This document shows, piece after piece, positions 32,600 through 41,426 of a DNA stretch of 64,000 bases (position 1 is its first letter; each line of letters starts with the position of its first letter). This stretch comes from Vreelandella profundi (GTDB taxonomy: Bacteria; Pseudomonadota; Gammaproteobacteria; Pseudomonadales; Halomonadaceae). The stretch covers positions 2,914,001-2,978,000 of the forward strand of contig NZ_CP077941.1 in assembly GCF_019722725.1 (NCBI RefSeq), read 5' to 3'. The notes under the pieces were generated by a model. It was not told where the DNA came from and did no database searches. It saw only the letters and a list, made by a program, of their open reading frames with translations. Made by a program: the position numbers and the translations under genes.

Positions 32600-34657
32600 C
32601 TAGCGTTTTCCCTGGCTCAAATCTTCACAAATCTCACAACGTGCAGGCGCTTTGAGCAGTGTTTTAAGCTGAGCTGGGCGATGAACAGGTGCAACCGCTT
32701 GATGACTTTCAGCCTCAACATCCACCGGCAACTGCGGCCCCTGCGCCGCCTGCCCGCTACCTGAACCCGGGCTTCCCCCCGAGTTGATCTTGACCTGCGG
32801 ACCAACAATGGTGACGCCGCTAGGGTCGATTTTCAGGAAGCTGCCGCCGGCTTTTAGGGTAATTTCAGCACCGGCTTCAATCACTACCTTCATGCCCGCT
32901 TTGTGATGAATCTCCTGCCCGGCTTCCAGCAGCTGGGCCTGGCCGATTTTTTCATGGTGCGTGCCGTCGATCATCAGGTGGTCGTCGCCGTCGACCTGGA
33001 TGTGGCGGTTGTTATGCACCGTGTGGTGGTCATCATTGTCGACTTCGCTGATGCGGTTGTTGTGTACCTTGAGTTGGCTGTCGTTTTGAATTTCTTCAGT
33101 GCGGTCGTTAAGCGTTAGCAGTTCCAGGTCTTTCTGGGCATGCAGCCAAATCTGCTCTTCACCCGCCTCGTCTTCAAAGCGCAGCTCGTTGAAGCCTTCA
33201 GCTTTGTGGCTCTGGGTACGGATGACCGTGCGGGTTTTGTGCTCTGGCAGCGGGTACGGCGCGGTATTCACCGCGTGATAGGTACGCCCGGTGACCAGCG
33301 GCTGATCGGGGTCGCCCTCTAAGAACGAGATAATCACTTCGTGGCCAATACGCGGAATGGCGATACTGCCGTAGCCGCCGCCCGCCCAGCCTTGGGCAAC
33401 GCGCACCCAGCAGCTCGCAGTATCATTGGGTTCCGCGTAGCGGTCCCAGGGGAACTGCACTTTGACTCGGCCGTGTTCGTCGCAGTGAATCTCTTCGCCT
33501 TCGGGGCCGACCACAAAGGCTACTTGAGGGCCATCCACGCGGGGCTTGGGCTTGGGATTGGGAGTGGCCCGCCAGGGAGAGTCGCCTGGTGTCAACGTGA
33601 CGTAGTTAAAGTAGCGGGTCATACCTCCTGATTCGCTACTGCTGATGCTATCTTCTTCCAGCGCCTGAGGCTGCTCGCCGTGGTGAATAACGCTGATTGC
33701 CTGCCAATCGCGGTTGAGGCTGTCAGTATCGTGGTCGATAAGCGTAAAGCGCAGGCCGGGGGCGAGTTCGGGCAGGTCGCTTTCGGCATTGGCGGTGATG
33801 GCCTCGCGGCGCAACTGCTCCAGGCGAATACGGGTAAACGGTTCGCCGGAGGCGTCCTGCTTATAGCGGCCGGGGTAATCAAAATGTTCGTAGTCAGACT
33901 GCTGACCGTGAGCCTCGACATCGCGGCCCATATGTTCGTGCAACTGGGCGTAGGCCGGGTTCTTGAAGCTGTAGTCTTTCAGCGTGGCGGAGGCTGCAGC
34001 GACGCGGGCCTTTTGACTCAGCTTACGTACATGGCGGCTGGGAGCCGTGCCCCCCGCCCGGCTGTGATAAGTGCACTCGCCGAGGCTCGTTAGCACCTGC
34101 GGATCGTCGGCGAAGATCAGCCGGTGGGCGCCGCCATCGGTGTCTTCAAATTCATGAAAGTAGAATAGGCCTTCTTCAGCGGCGAGGCGCTCGATAAAGG
34201 CGAGGTCCGTTTCGCGGTATTGAACGCAGTACTCGCGCTCAGGAAGATCGCGGTTAACCGCAAAGGCCACATCGGTGATACCGCGCTCATCGCACAGAGT
34301 ATTGATGATAGTGAGCGGGTCGGTCTTCTGGAAAATCCGCGAGTTCTGGCGTAGCGAAAGCCGCCAAAGGGCGGGGCGCAGTACTAGCGAATAAAAGGTG
34401 CGGCGGTGGCCGCGGTCGCCTCGACCAAATTCAGCGATAATGCCGTGCACGCGGCGCAGCGGTTCGCCATCCTGCCAAATAGTCAGGGTAGCTTCGCTAT
34501 CAAGGAGATCGGCGGCATCTAGGCTGCCATCGCGGCTAGCCAGATTCAGCGCCAGTTCAAAGGGTTGGGAAAGCGTTTCGCGGTGGGTGAAGTCGATCAC
34601 CGCCACCTCGTCAACGCCAGGAAGTGTTAACGTAAATTGCAGTCCTGTGCTTGTCAT
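32600..34657 (-). CDS. vgrG: T6SS spike protein VgrG (TssI)
   Basis: A 685-residue trimeric spike that caps the Hcp tube. The N-terminal gp27-like part (1-360) has FTLTLPGVDEVAVIDFTHRE and EYCVQYRETDLAFIERLAAEEG. The gp5-like OB-fold has GPEGEEIHCDEHGRVKVQFPWDR and the signature IGHEVIISFLEGDPDQPLVTG. A beta-helix with His/Asn repeats (VHNNRISEVDNDDHHTVHNN) and a DUF2345-type end (AGGSFLKIDPSGVTI) follow. A 50-residue tail ends in ARCEICED, a Cys pair that may dock the adaptor or effector. The start at 34657 follows GGGAAG and lies one base past the PAAR stop. Confidence 0.95.
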   Translation of the reverse strand: MTSTGLQFTLTLPGVDEVAVIDFTHRETLSQPFELALNLASRDGSLDAADLLDSEATLTIWQDGEPLRRVHGIIAEFGRGDRGHRRTFYSLVLRPALWRLSLRQNSRIFQKTDPLTIINTLCDERGITDVAFAVNRDLPEREYCVQYRETDLAFIERLAAEEGLFYFHEFEDTDGGAHRLIFADDPQVLTSLGECTYHSRAGGTAPSRHVRKLSQKARVAAASATLKDYSFKNPAYAQLHEHMGRDVEAHGQQSDYEHFDYPGRYKQDASGEPFTRIRLEQLRREAITANAESDLPELAPGLRFTLIDHDTDSLNRDWQAISVIHHGEQPQALEEDSISSSESGGMTRYFNYVTLTPGDSPWRATPNPKPKPRVDGPQVAFVVGPEGEEIHCDEHGRVKVQFPWDRYAEPNDTASCWVRVAQGWAGGGYGSIAIPRIGHEVIISFLEGDPDQPLVTGRTYHAVNTAPYPLPEHKTRTVIRTQSHKAEGFNELRFEDEAGEEQIWLHAQKDLELLTLNDRTEEIQNDSQLKVHNNRISEVDNDDHHTVHNNRHIQVDGDDHLMIDGTHHEKIGQAQLLEAGQEIHHKAGMKVVIEAGAEITLKAGGSFLKIDPSGVTIVGPQVKINSGGSPGSGSGQAAQGPQLPVDVEAESHQAVAPVHRPAQLKTLLKAPARCEICEDLSQGKR

Positions 34658-34658
34658 C

Positions 34659-34946
34659 TCAACTTCCCTCTCCTGAACCAGACCCGATGACCACACCACC
34701 GCAGTCCACGCCGTGGCCCGTTAACGCAGCGGGTTTGCCGTCGATTAAAATAGTGCCCGAGCCCTGTGCAATGGCGCGCGGATGCGTGGAGTGGCTGGGC
34801 TTGTCGTGTGGCGCGAGCGGGTCGCCTACGCGAGCGACGGGCTTACCGTCCATTAGCACCGTGCCGCTACCGGCGGTGACCGGCGTAGCAGGAAAACCGT
34901 CGTGGTCGGTTCCCATATCGCCCACTAGTACAAATTGCTGGCCCAT
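34659..34946 (-). CDS. PAAR-domain spike tip protein
   Basis: A 95-residue protein that sharpens the VgrG spike. Two glycine/valine-rich repeats, GSGTVLMDGKPVARVGDP and GSGTILIDGKPAALTGHGVDCGG, are typical PAAR repeats, with the His and Cys residues that bind zinc. It has no C-terminal toxin extension, so it is a plain tip protein. AAGGAG precedes the start. It lies directly upstream of vgrG, one base apart. Confidence 0.93.
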   Translation of the reverse strand: MGQQFVLVGDMGTDHDGFPATPVTAGSGTVLMDGKPVARVGDPLAPHDKPSHSTHPRAIAQGSGTILIDGKPAALTGHGVDCGGVVIGSGSGEGS

Positions 34947-35012
34947 TGCGGGTACTCCTTATTACATGACTGCATTACATGACTGCTTATTCGTGCGGCT
35001 TATTCATCGAGC

Positions 35013-35603
35013 TTATTCGTCCCACTTTGCGGGCGCTTCGTAGCTGGCGACCTCAAAGGCATCAACGTATTGGCGAGTAAAGCCGGCGGCTTCCAGGCTA
35101 TCGATGGCCGAGTGGCACACCAGCGGCAGGCGTGTCTGCAGCGGTACACCACTGAGGCTGCGGCGCACGGCCATGAGTAAGCGGGTGCCATGGCCGCTGC
35201 CTTTCCACTCTTGGCTGATGTAGAAAAAGCGCAGCTGCCAGGCAGCCTCATCGTCAGGGCGACAGGCCAGCACCATGCCCAGCGGCGGCCCGTCACCATG
35301 GCGTAGTGCCAGCAGTCGGCCCTGCCAATGCGCGACCTTACCTTCGTCGCGCTGTAACCAAAGGCCGCGGTGAACGGTAAATTCCAGCGCCCGACGCAGC
35401 GTTTCCAGCACGCTTTTATCTTTTAGCACCCATGGTGAGTGCCCCTTGGCATCCGCGTGATAGACCGCTTCGATAAAACTGTCGATGTCCTCGCTGCGCG
35501 CCTCCTCTAGCGGGCGGGCGCGCTTCACGCTGCTCTGACGCTTATGGCGCGTCGTAGGCTGAGACGTGCCGGCGCTAAACAGTTGCTTAAGTTTGGTCAG
35601 CAT
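35013..35603 (-). CDS. GNAT-family acetyltransferase-like protein in the T6SS operon
   Basis: A 196-residue protein. Its C-terminal half has the acetyl-CoA motif A of the GNAT fold (LRFFYISQEWKGSGHGTRLL, of the pattern Q-x-x-G-x-G), preceded by a beta strand (LGMVLACRPDD). The basic N-terminal 35 residues are probably disordered. The start overlaps the 3' end of tssM by 17 bases and has its own GAGG, so it belongs to the T6SS transcript. The substrate is unknown. It could modify a T6SS component or an effector, or it could be an unrelated passenger. Confidence 0.7.
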   Translation of the reverse strand: MLTKLKQLFSAGTSQPTTRHKRQSSVKRARPLEEARSEDIDSFIEAVYHADAKGHSPWVLKDKSVLETLRRALEFTVHRGLWLQRDEGKVAHWQGRLLALRHGDGPPLGMVLACRPDDEAAWQLRFFYISQEWKGSGHGTRLLMAVRRSLSGVPLQTRLPLVCHSAIDSLEAAGFTRQYVDAFEVASYEAPAKWDE

Positions 35604-38600
35604 TGCTGCCTCGCTCGGCGTAGAGCGCCGCTGGCAACTGGAAGCCCGCCGCTAGCGGGCGCGTAAAGGGGTTGGCTGAGCCGTTAGCAAACAGGCGATA
35701 ACGCATCGAGCCGCCATCGACGTTGAAGCGCAGTTCCAGCTCCCGCTCGCTGACACTGGTGATATCGGCTTGTTCTAACAGCCGGAACCAGGCCCAGGCG
35801 CCGTCTTGAGTCACGCTGCGCGGAGAGCGGTTGATTTCACTAGGCACCATAGTGACGCGACTTTCATTGCCACCGCGTAAAGTATTGGGCCAAATCATCG
35901 AAACACGCTGGCTGGCGCTGTGGGCGTATTCGATCAGCTGGCCGTCCACGCTGATCACACTGCGACGCTTGTCAGGGCTTAAGCTCACCGGCTCTAGGGC
36001 GAACTCCACATCCAGCGCGCCGTCGCGGCTAAAGTAGGCGCGACGAATTTGCTCGGCCTGTTGAACGGCGGTGTGCAGGCTATCGCGCAGTAGCGAGTTA
36101 CCGTCAGCATCAACTAAGTACTCGGGCGCGCCCTCAATAAAGGGCTTTAAGCTTTCTTCATAGAAGGCATCTAGGGTGCCGCTGGGGGCAAAGAAGTCTT
36201 CAAAGTCGCTAAGCGCTACTTCACTGGTGGCGCCGGGGGCAAGCGGGTAGCGGCCGGCTAGGCGCTCTTGATAAGGCGCGACCACTTCATCCAGCCAAAG
36301 GTGTTCTAAATGACGCGTGGCACTCACCATCATTAGCTGCCAGCTCTGATCAGCCAAATCATGCAGCATGCGGCCTACCGGCTGCGGCGTGTTTTCGGCA
36401 ATGCGCTGTAGATTGTAAATGGGGTCGTTACCACGCAGCGAAAGCCGATCACGCACATTCATAAAGGCGGCACGCTCTGCATCGCTCGACTCTTCAATTT
36501 CCTGCAAGTAGTTGCGCAGCTCAGTGACCGCTACCTTAATTTCCTCAAGCGACGAGGGGTTGTCATTACGCGCCTGGCTGAGCTGGTTAATCGGCGTAAA
36601 GGGCTGCTCAATGGCCAGCGCTAGCTGGTATCGCTGAGATTCGCGCAGCGCTGCGCGGGCCTGTTCGTCATCCTCGGGCAGCTCAGGATAGAGGCTGGTA
36701 TTACGTTCAACGGCGTTCAACAATCGGTCTAATGGCCGCTGTGAACCCACCAGCGCATCCGCCACCACGATGGCCTGATGAATGTCCGGCAAAGGCACCA
36801 GCTGCGTATTGCGCAAGGCATCGCGCCAGCTAACGTGATAGTCACTCACGTAGTAGTCGCGCAGCGCCGTTTGCAGCTGCTGTTTATCGGCTTCGCTAAA
36901 GTTGATGTTATCGCGTTGCCCCAACACCCACACGTCGATCAGCGCAAGCTCTGTGGCCCGATCAAGCTCTTGTAGAAAGTAATTCTCGAAGCCGTCGCGG
37001 GTCACCAAGTGAGGCAGTTGCACGTACTCGGCCTGATCATTGCGCGCCATAAATACCGTATTGAACAGCGTGCCGACGCTACGGCGCAGGTCAAGCGGTT
37101 CACCTTGGCGGCTACCGGCGACTTTCAAGGACGTATACACCCGCTCATCAATCGGCTGACGAGAAAGCTCTTGCTGTGCCGCGTCGATGCTGCCTTGAAG
37201 CGGCGCCATGGCTTGTTCGGCACGCTGCTGGCCATCAGCAATATGCCCTTGTAAATCGCTATGTATCAACGCGTAGTCAAGGTGTGTCAACAGGCGTTCT
37301 TGAACATCGCCCCGCTGAGGAAAGTAGCCCTGCCAGCGCTGCGCCATAAAGCGCTCTACCCGCTCAGGCTGGCGGCCACTGGCGTCTGACATCATGCGCA
37401 GCACGCGCAGTAACGCTAATTTCGCGTTACTGCCTTCCTCGGAGCGATTCATGTCATCCACGATGCCGATCATTAATGCCGGCAGGAACTGATTTTCCAG
37501 CATCGCCAGGTAGGCACGCTCAACCTGGGCGCCAATGATATGCCCTTGATAAAGCCCCATATCGGCGAGATAAGGCGTGTGCGTGCGGTATTCGGAGAAG
37601 GTTTCCAGCGCATAGCGCAGCCTGTCCAGCGGTTCTAGAAACTCATAGCCGCTGGGATCGTCGCTTTGGAAAGCCTCAGGCTGAGTGGCTAAGAACGTTG
37701 CCGCCCGCTCTTCTACTGCAGCGAGAGAGACACTGTTCTTTTGATAGAAATGCGCCCAGCCACCGACTAAACCAACTCCCATGATCAAGCAGGCAACCAG
37801 ACTAATATTGCGCGCCCGACGGCGGCGCTGAGTCACACGGGCGTTATCGCCTGCTAAGCCTGCCTCGGGATAAATAACTTTATCAAACAACTCTTCGGTG
37901 AAATAAAGCGCGCTGCGGGTGGCCCTGTGCGCAGGCTGCACGGTATCGCCCATGCCGTAGCGGCGTGCGGCGGCATCAACAAACGGATCTTCCGGCACGC
38001 CCTGCTGATAAACCGAGGTAAAATACGTGCCGCGCACCATCGCCGCCGTTGAGAAGCGATCGCTCGACAGCGCCTCGGCCAGAAAGCCGAACAGCACATC
38101 GCGCAGCCCCGCTAACTGACGCACAAACCGGAATACCGACTCACGCTCATCGCGGTCGCGACACTCGGACAGCATGGTCGGCATATGCTGGTTCAAGCGT
38201 GCCAGCAAGGCGTCATAATCAGCTTCGAACTCAGACTCCCATTTCCCGGGCGTGTCCATCGAAGCGGCTGAAAAGGTAAAGCCAAGCGGCGCACGGCGGG
38301 CTGCGCGGGAATAGTGGCGGAAAAAGTCGTCAAAGCCGTGCAGCAAGTCCATTTTGCTAAACGTGACGTAAACCGGTAGCCGGGTGCCGTGACGTTCCAT
38401 TAATTCACGTAAGCGGCTTCGCAACAGCGCGGCATAGGCTTTGCGCACCGCCACTTGGGCGTGGCTTAATCGGGCTAGATCCAGCACCAGTACAACGCCA
38501 TCTAACGGCCGCTGGGCACGATTGCGCTCAAGCCAATCGACAAAATGGTCCCACAGCCTGCGCTGTAGCTCTTGAGGCTCACCGCCCTCCATAGCGCCCT

Positions 38601-39237
38601 GCGTTAGCAGCTCACCATCAGGGTCAATCAGCACTGCTTTATCGCCAATCCACCAGTCAAAGCCTAGCTGGCCCTGCTTGCTGCTCTGCCCAGATGCTTT
38701 CATCACGTGGGTCAGCGCAAAGGTTTGGCCGGAGCGATTGATCAGGCTGGTTTTGCCCGCATTTTCGACCCCCATCACCAGGTACCAAGGCAGGCGATAA
38801 CGGCTGTTATGGCCACCGCCTAGGCTCGACGTAATCTCAGTCAACACGCTGTCGAGCGAGGCTTCTTGTCTCTCCACCTGGGACATAATCGGGTCTTGCT
38901 GGCGAGCGTCTTCGTGCTCACGCTCTTCATCCAAGGTTCGCAGCCGGCGCGCTAAGCGGACTCCCCAGATCACAGCAATAAGCGTGACGACGGCCAGCGT
39001 TGCCAACAAGCGGTTCGTCAACGGGGCAAGCGGCATGACGTCGCGTATTTCCCAACCCGGCCCCAGCCACCAAATAGCGACCAGTAATACGATGAGCAAC
39101 ACCGCCCATAGCAGTGTTGAGATCCGCAATAGCCCTTTCGCTTTATTACCATGCGCATTGGCACGGTTTTTCGCTGTTTGTGCCCGCGACAAGCCAGGCA
39201 CCCAGCGGCTCAGCTTTGATGTTAATGTTGACCACAT
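35587..39237 (-). CDS. tssM: T6SS inner membrane protein TssM (IcmF/VasK)
   Basis: A 1216-residue core of the membrane complex (TssJ-L-M). Two N-terminal membrane helices (about 38-58 and 75-95) are followed by a cytoplasmic GTPase-like domain with Walker A GVENAGKTSLI (about 156-166). A third membrane helix near 479-496 (SLVACLIMGVGLVGGW) leads to a large periplasmic part with the IcmF-related and C-terminal beta domains that contact TssJ. Length is normal. It lies 39 bases after tssA and overlaps the GNAT gene by 17 bases. Confidence 0.96.
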   Translation of the reverse strand: MWSTLTSKLSRWVPGLSRAQTAKNRANAHGNKAKGLLRISTLLWAVLLIVLLVAIWWLGPGWEIRDVMPLAPLTNRLLATLAVVTLIAVIWGVRLARRLRTLDEEREHEDARQQDPIMSQVERQEASLDSVLTEITSSLGGGHNSRYRLPWYLVMGVENAGKTSLINRSGQTFALTHVMKASGQSSKQGQLGFDWWIGDKAVLIDPDGELLTQGAMEGGEPQELQRRLWDHFVDWLERNRAQRPLDGVVLVLDLARLSHAQVAVRKAYAALLRSRLRELMERHGTRLPVYVTFSKMDLLHGFDDFFRHYSRAARRAPLGFTFSAASMDTPGKWESEFEADYDALLARLNQHMPTMLSECRDRDERESVFRFVRQLAGLRDVLFGFLAEALSSDRFSTAAMVRGTYFTSVYQQGVPEDPFVDAAARRYGMGDTVQPAHRATRSALYFTEELFDKVIYPEAGLAGDNARVTQRRRRARNISLVACLIMGVGLVGGWAHFYQKNSVSLAAVEERAATFLATQPEAFQSDDPSGYEFLEPLDRLRYALETFSEYRTHTPYLADMGLYQGHIIGAQVERAYLAMLENQFLPALMIGIVDDMNRSEEGSNAKLALLRVLRMMSDASGRQPERVERFMAQRWQGYFPQRGDVQERLLTHLDYALIHSDLQGHIADGQQRAEQAMAPLQGSIDAAQQELSRQPIDERVYTSLKVAGSRQGEPLDLRRSVGTLFNTVFMARNDQAEYVQLPHLVTRDGFENYFLQELDRATELALIDVWVLGQRDNINFSEADKQQLQTALRDYYVSDYHVSWRDALRNTQLVPLPDIHQAIVVADALVGSQRPLDRLLNAVERNTSLYPELPEDDEQARAALRESQRYQLALAIEQPFTPINQLSQARNDNPSSLEEIKVAVTELRNYLQEIEESSDAERAAFMNVRDRLSLRGNDPIYNLQRIAENTPQPVGRMLHDLADQSWQLMMVSATRHLEHLWLDEVVAPYQERLAGRYPLAPGATSEVALSDFEDFFAPSGTLDAFYEESLKPFIEGAPEYLVDADGNSLLRDSLHTAVQQAEQIRRAYFSRDGALDVEFALEPVSLSPDKRRSVISVDGQLIEYAHSASQRVSMIWPNTLRGGNESRVTMVPSEINRSPRSVTQDGAWAWFRLLEQADITSVSERELELRFNVDGGSMRYRLFANGSANPFTRPLAAGFQLPAALYAERGSNADQT

Positions 39238-39276
39238 TAGCCTTTATCCCTCGTCCCTGTTACTGATGAATATTGT

Positions 39277-40749
39277 TTAGTGCGTTTCTTTAACCGCCGC
39301 TTTAAGGCGCGATACGAGCGATGGTTCCCACTGTTCCATCGCAAGTTCGGTGATAGTTTGGTGCAATGTGCGGTAGTGCTGCTGCGCAAGGCTCTCCAGC
39401 CCGGCTTCATGCAAAAGGTCTGCACTCGCTAAACGCCAATAGGCATTTTCACGAGGCGATCGGGCGGCGCTAAGGCCTTGATCAAGCACTTTTAATGCCG
39501 CGCCCACATCGCCACCTTCCATTTCCTCGCGAGCCTCTTCTAAGCCCGCCTGCCAAGCATCATTACCGCCACTGCTGGCCCCACCGCTACCCGGCATTCC
39601 GCTGCTATGCAGCCAGCGCTGAGTCTCATCATCGACAAACGCCGCACCGTTATTAAAGGTCAGCGCTTCAATGCCGGGCAGACGTTGCACAAAGCGCTGC
39701 GCTTCATCACGGATCGCCTCAGCGCAGCGCGGATGCCCCAGCTGTTTGGCAATACCAGCGCTCAGCCGGTGGCCTTCTAGCCAATAGGGGCTGACCGCTA
39801 GGCTATTTTCAATGCGCTGCCATAAGTCGCTGTCGCCGCCGCGCGCAAAGGCTTCTCGGTAGCCGGCAATGCGGTCGGCGGAAACGGGCGCAAGCTCTGT
39901 CCGCCCGCCTTCTTTAGAAGAAGGCAGCGCTTGTATGGCACTCCAAACGGCGTAGCGGCGAAGGCGGTAAGCAAGCGGTTCCCCCGAGGCCTGCTCGGTC
40001 AAAAAATCCGCCATCTTGAGCAGCGCCTGACGATTCGAGCGCTCGTTACCTGCCTCTAAGCGCAGCTCCGGCACTTTCGCGGGCGCCTCAACGGTTGGCG
40101 CCGCTTGCTGCCCTGTTTGGCTGCTCGCGGTCTCGCTTCGCTCACTCGTTGGCGTAGCGCTATCGCTATTGGCTGAAGACGGTGTTTGAGTAGGACGCTG
40201 CGCGGTGAGCTGGCGGCTCAACTCATTCAGCGCCTGCCCGGGGAGTGAGTATTGCTCTACGCATGCCTGCAGCTCCATTAGCGCGGTATCGCAAGCATCG
40301 AACTCATCGTCTGCATTATGAAAGTCCAGCCCGGCGGCGAGCTTTACGCTGCGCTGGGTAAACTGCTGAAACAATCGCGGCCGCAGCTTTGCGCCCCGCG
40401 GACCATTAAAGGGATAGGCATGCGCCCACCAGGGCTGCTCCAGAGCACGCGTTAACAGGCGTAGTGACAGCGCAAAGCGCACGCCATTGCCATCGTGCTG
40501 TAGGCAGTGCAGCAAATGGCCTAGCACTTTTAAGTCTTTGCCGCGCTCGCTCAGCATGCGAATCGCCAGCGCTTCAGCGCTTTCCCACGCGACACTTGCA
40601 TGTTGCAGCGAGCCGACTTTCATCATTTCAGCGTCAAGGGCTAGATAATCGCTGGTTTCCTCAAGCGACTCCCCCACAGGCTGCCCGTCTGCATTGTTAG
40701 CCAGCGGGGCCAGCAGAGGATCAAGATGAGCGGCGGCGGTAATACGCAT
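39277..40749 (-). CDS. tssA: T6SS protein TssA (ImpA-type)
   Basis: A 490-residue cytoplasmic protein that coordinates baseplate docking and tail-tube/sheath growth. The N-terminal ImpA domain has HLDPLLAPLANNADGQPVGESLEETSDYLAL and W..VG near residue 60. A Ser/Thr/Gln-rich linker (about residues 190-225) follows, then helical C-terminal repeats. The start at 40749 (MRITAAAH) has GGGAG seven bases upstream; the GTG eight codons earlier is less likely. It follows tagO by 11 bases. Confidence 0.92.
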   Translation of the reverse strand: MRITAAAHLDPLLAPLANNADGQPVGESLEETSDYLALDAEMMKVGSLQHASVAWESAEALAIRMLSERGKDLKVLGHLLHCLQHDGNGVRFALSLRLLTRALEQPWWAHAYPFNGPRGAKLRPRLFQQFTQRSVKLAAGLDFHNADDEFDACDTALMELQACVEQYSLPGQALNELSRQLTAQRPTQTPSSANSDSATPTSERSETASSQTGQQAAPTVEAPAKVPELRLEAGNERSNRQALLKMADFLTEQASGEPLAYRLRRYAVWSAIQALPSSKEGGRTELAPVSADRIAGYREAFARGGDSDLWQRIENSLAVSPYWLEGHRLSAGIAKQLGHPRCAEAIRDEAQRFVQRLPGIEALTFNNGAAFVDDETQRWLHSSGMPGSGGASSGGNDAWQAGLEEAREEMEGGDVGAALKVLDQGLSAARSPRENAYWRLASADLLHEAGLESLAQQHYRTLHQTITELAMEQWEPSLVSRLKAAVKETH

Positions 40750-40760
40750 AGTTGGCTCCC

Positions 40761-41426
40761 TTACCAGCGGCACGCTTCGCGCATGGGCTGAATGGCTTGA
40801 CGCAAGCCCGTGATGTCAAAACGCAAACCATTCAACACGGCGACATCACTCGTCAGCGTGACCTCATTGGCGTTAAGCAGCTGTCGCAATGTCTCAATCG
40901 CGGGCAACCCTCGGCCGCCGTTAAGTACATGGCCATCGTCGCGTGCACGCCACTGCTGCTGGATACTGCCCGTATTAGTCGAAAGCTGAAGATCAACGCG
41001 AGCCGCGTTGACCGGTTCAGGCATGTGCAGTTGGAAGCGAGTGATCGCTTTCTCACAGGCCATCACCATCACCGGGCGCGGCGGCGTGGTTCCCAACGCA
41101 GGCACGCTCATCAACACATCGTCGCCGACTTGTTCCACCATCAGCCCTAGCGCCTGTGTATCTCGCTCGGCCTCTTGGCGCTCAATGGCGTACCACAGGT
41201 CGGATAGCTCTGAATCGTTTGTCGTGGCCAGCGTTGGTTTAAACACGTCGTCGTAGCAGCTGAGCCGATCTAAACGCGAGGGCTCTTCCGCACAGGCCTG
41301 CGCGTTATCCAATACACTCTCTAGCCCTGCTTGATGCGAGTCGGCATACAGCCCGGGGCTACTGCCAGCGCCTATAATGAGCAGCGCCCTGCATGACCAT
41401 TGGCGCGTCAGTAAGGTCATTTTCAT
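40761..41426 (-). CDS. tagO: T6SS-associated protein TagO/VasI
   Basis: A 221-residue exported protein. Its N-terminus [28 protein letters not shown] is a signal peptide. The pattern ACAEEPSRLDRLSCYDDVF is shared by the VasI/TagO family, whose members have been proposed to sit in the periplasm with the membrane complex; the exact role is not settled. Its ATG overlaps the TGA stop of the sigma54 activator gene (ATGA). The vasH-vasI-tssA-tssM order is the same as in V. cholerae. Confidence 0.82.
   Translation of the reverse strand: MKMTLLTRQWSCRALLIIGAGSSPGLYADSHQAGLESVLDNAQACAEEPSRLDRLSCYDDVFKPTLATTNDSELSDLWYAIERQEAERDTQALGLMVEQVGDDVLMSVPALGTTPPRPVMVMACEKAITRFQLHMPEPVNAARVDLQLSTNTGSIQQQWRARDDGHVLNGGRGLPAIETLRQLLNANEVTLTSDVAVLNGLRFDITGLRQAIQPMREACRW

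Noticed and set aside
32940..33110. Direct repeats in vgrG as a possible repeat array
   Set aside because: They encode the His/Asn/Asp repeats of the VgrG beta-helix, a normal part of the protein fold.
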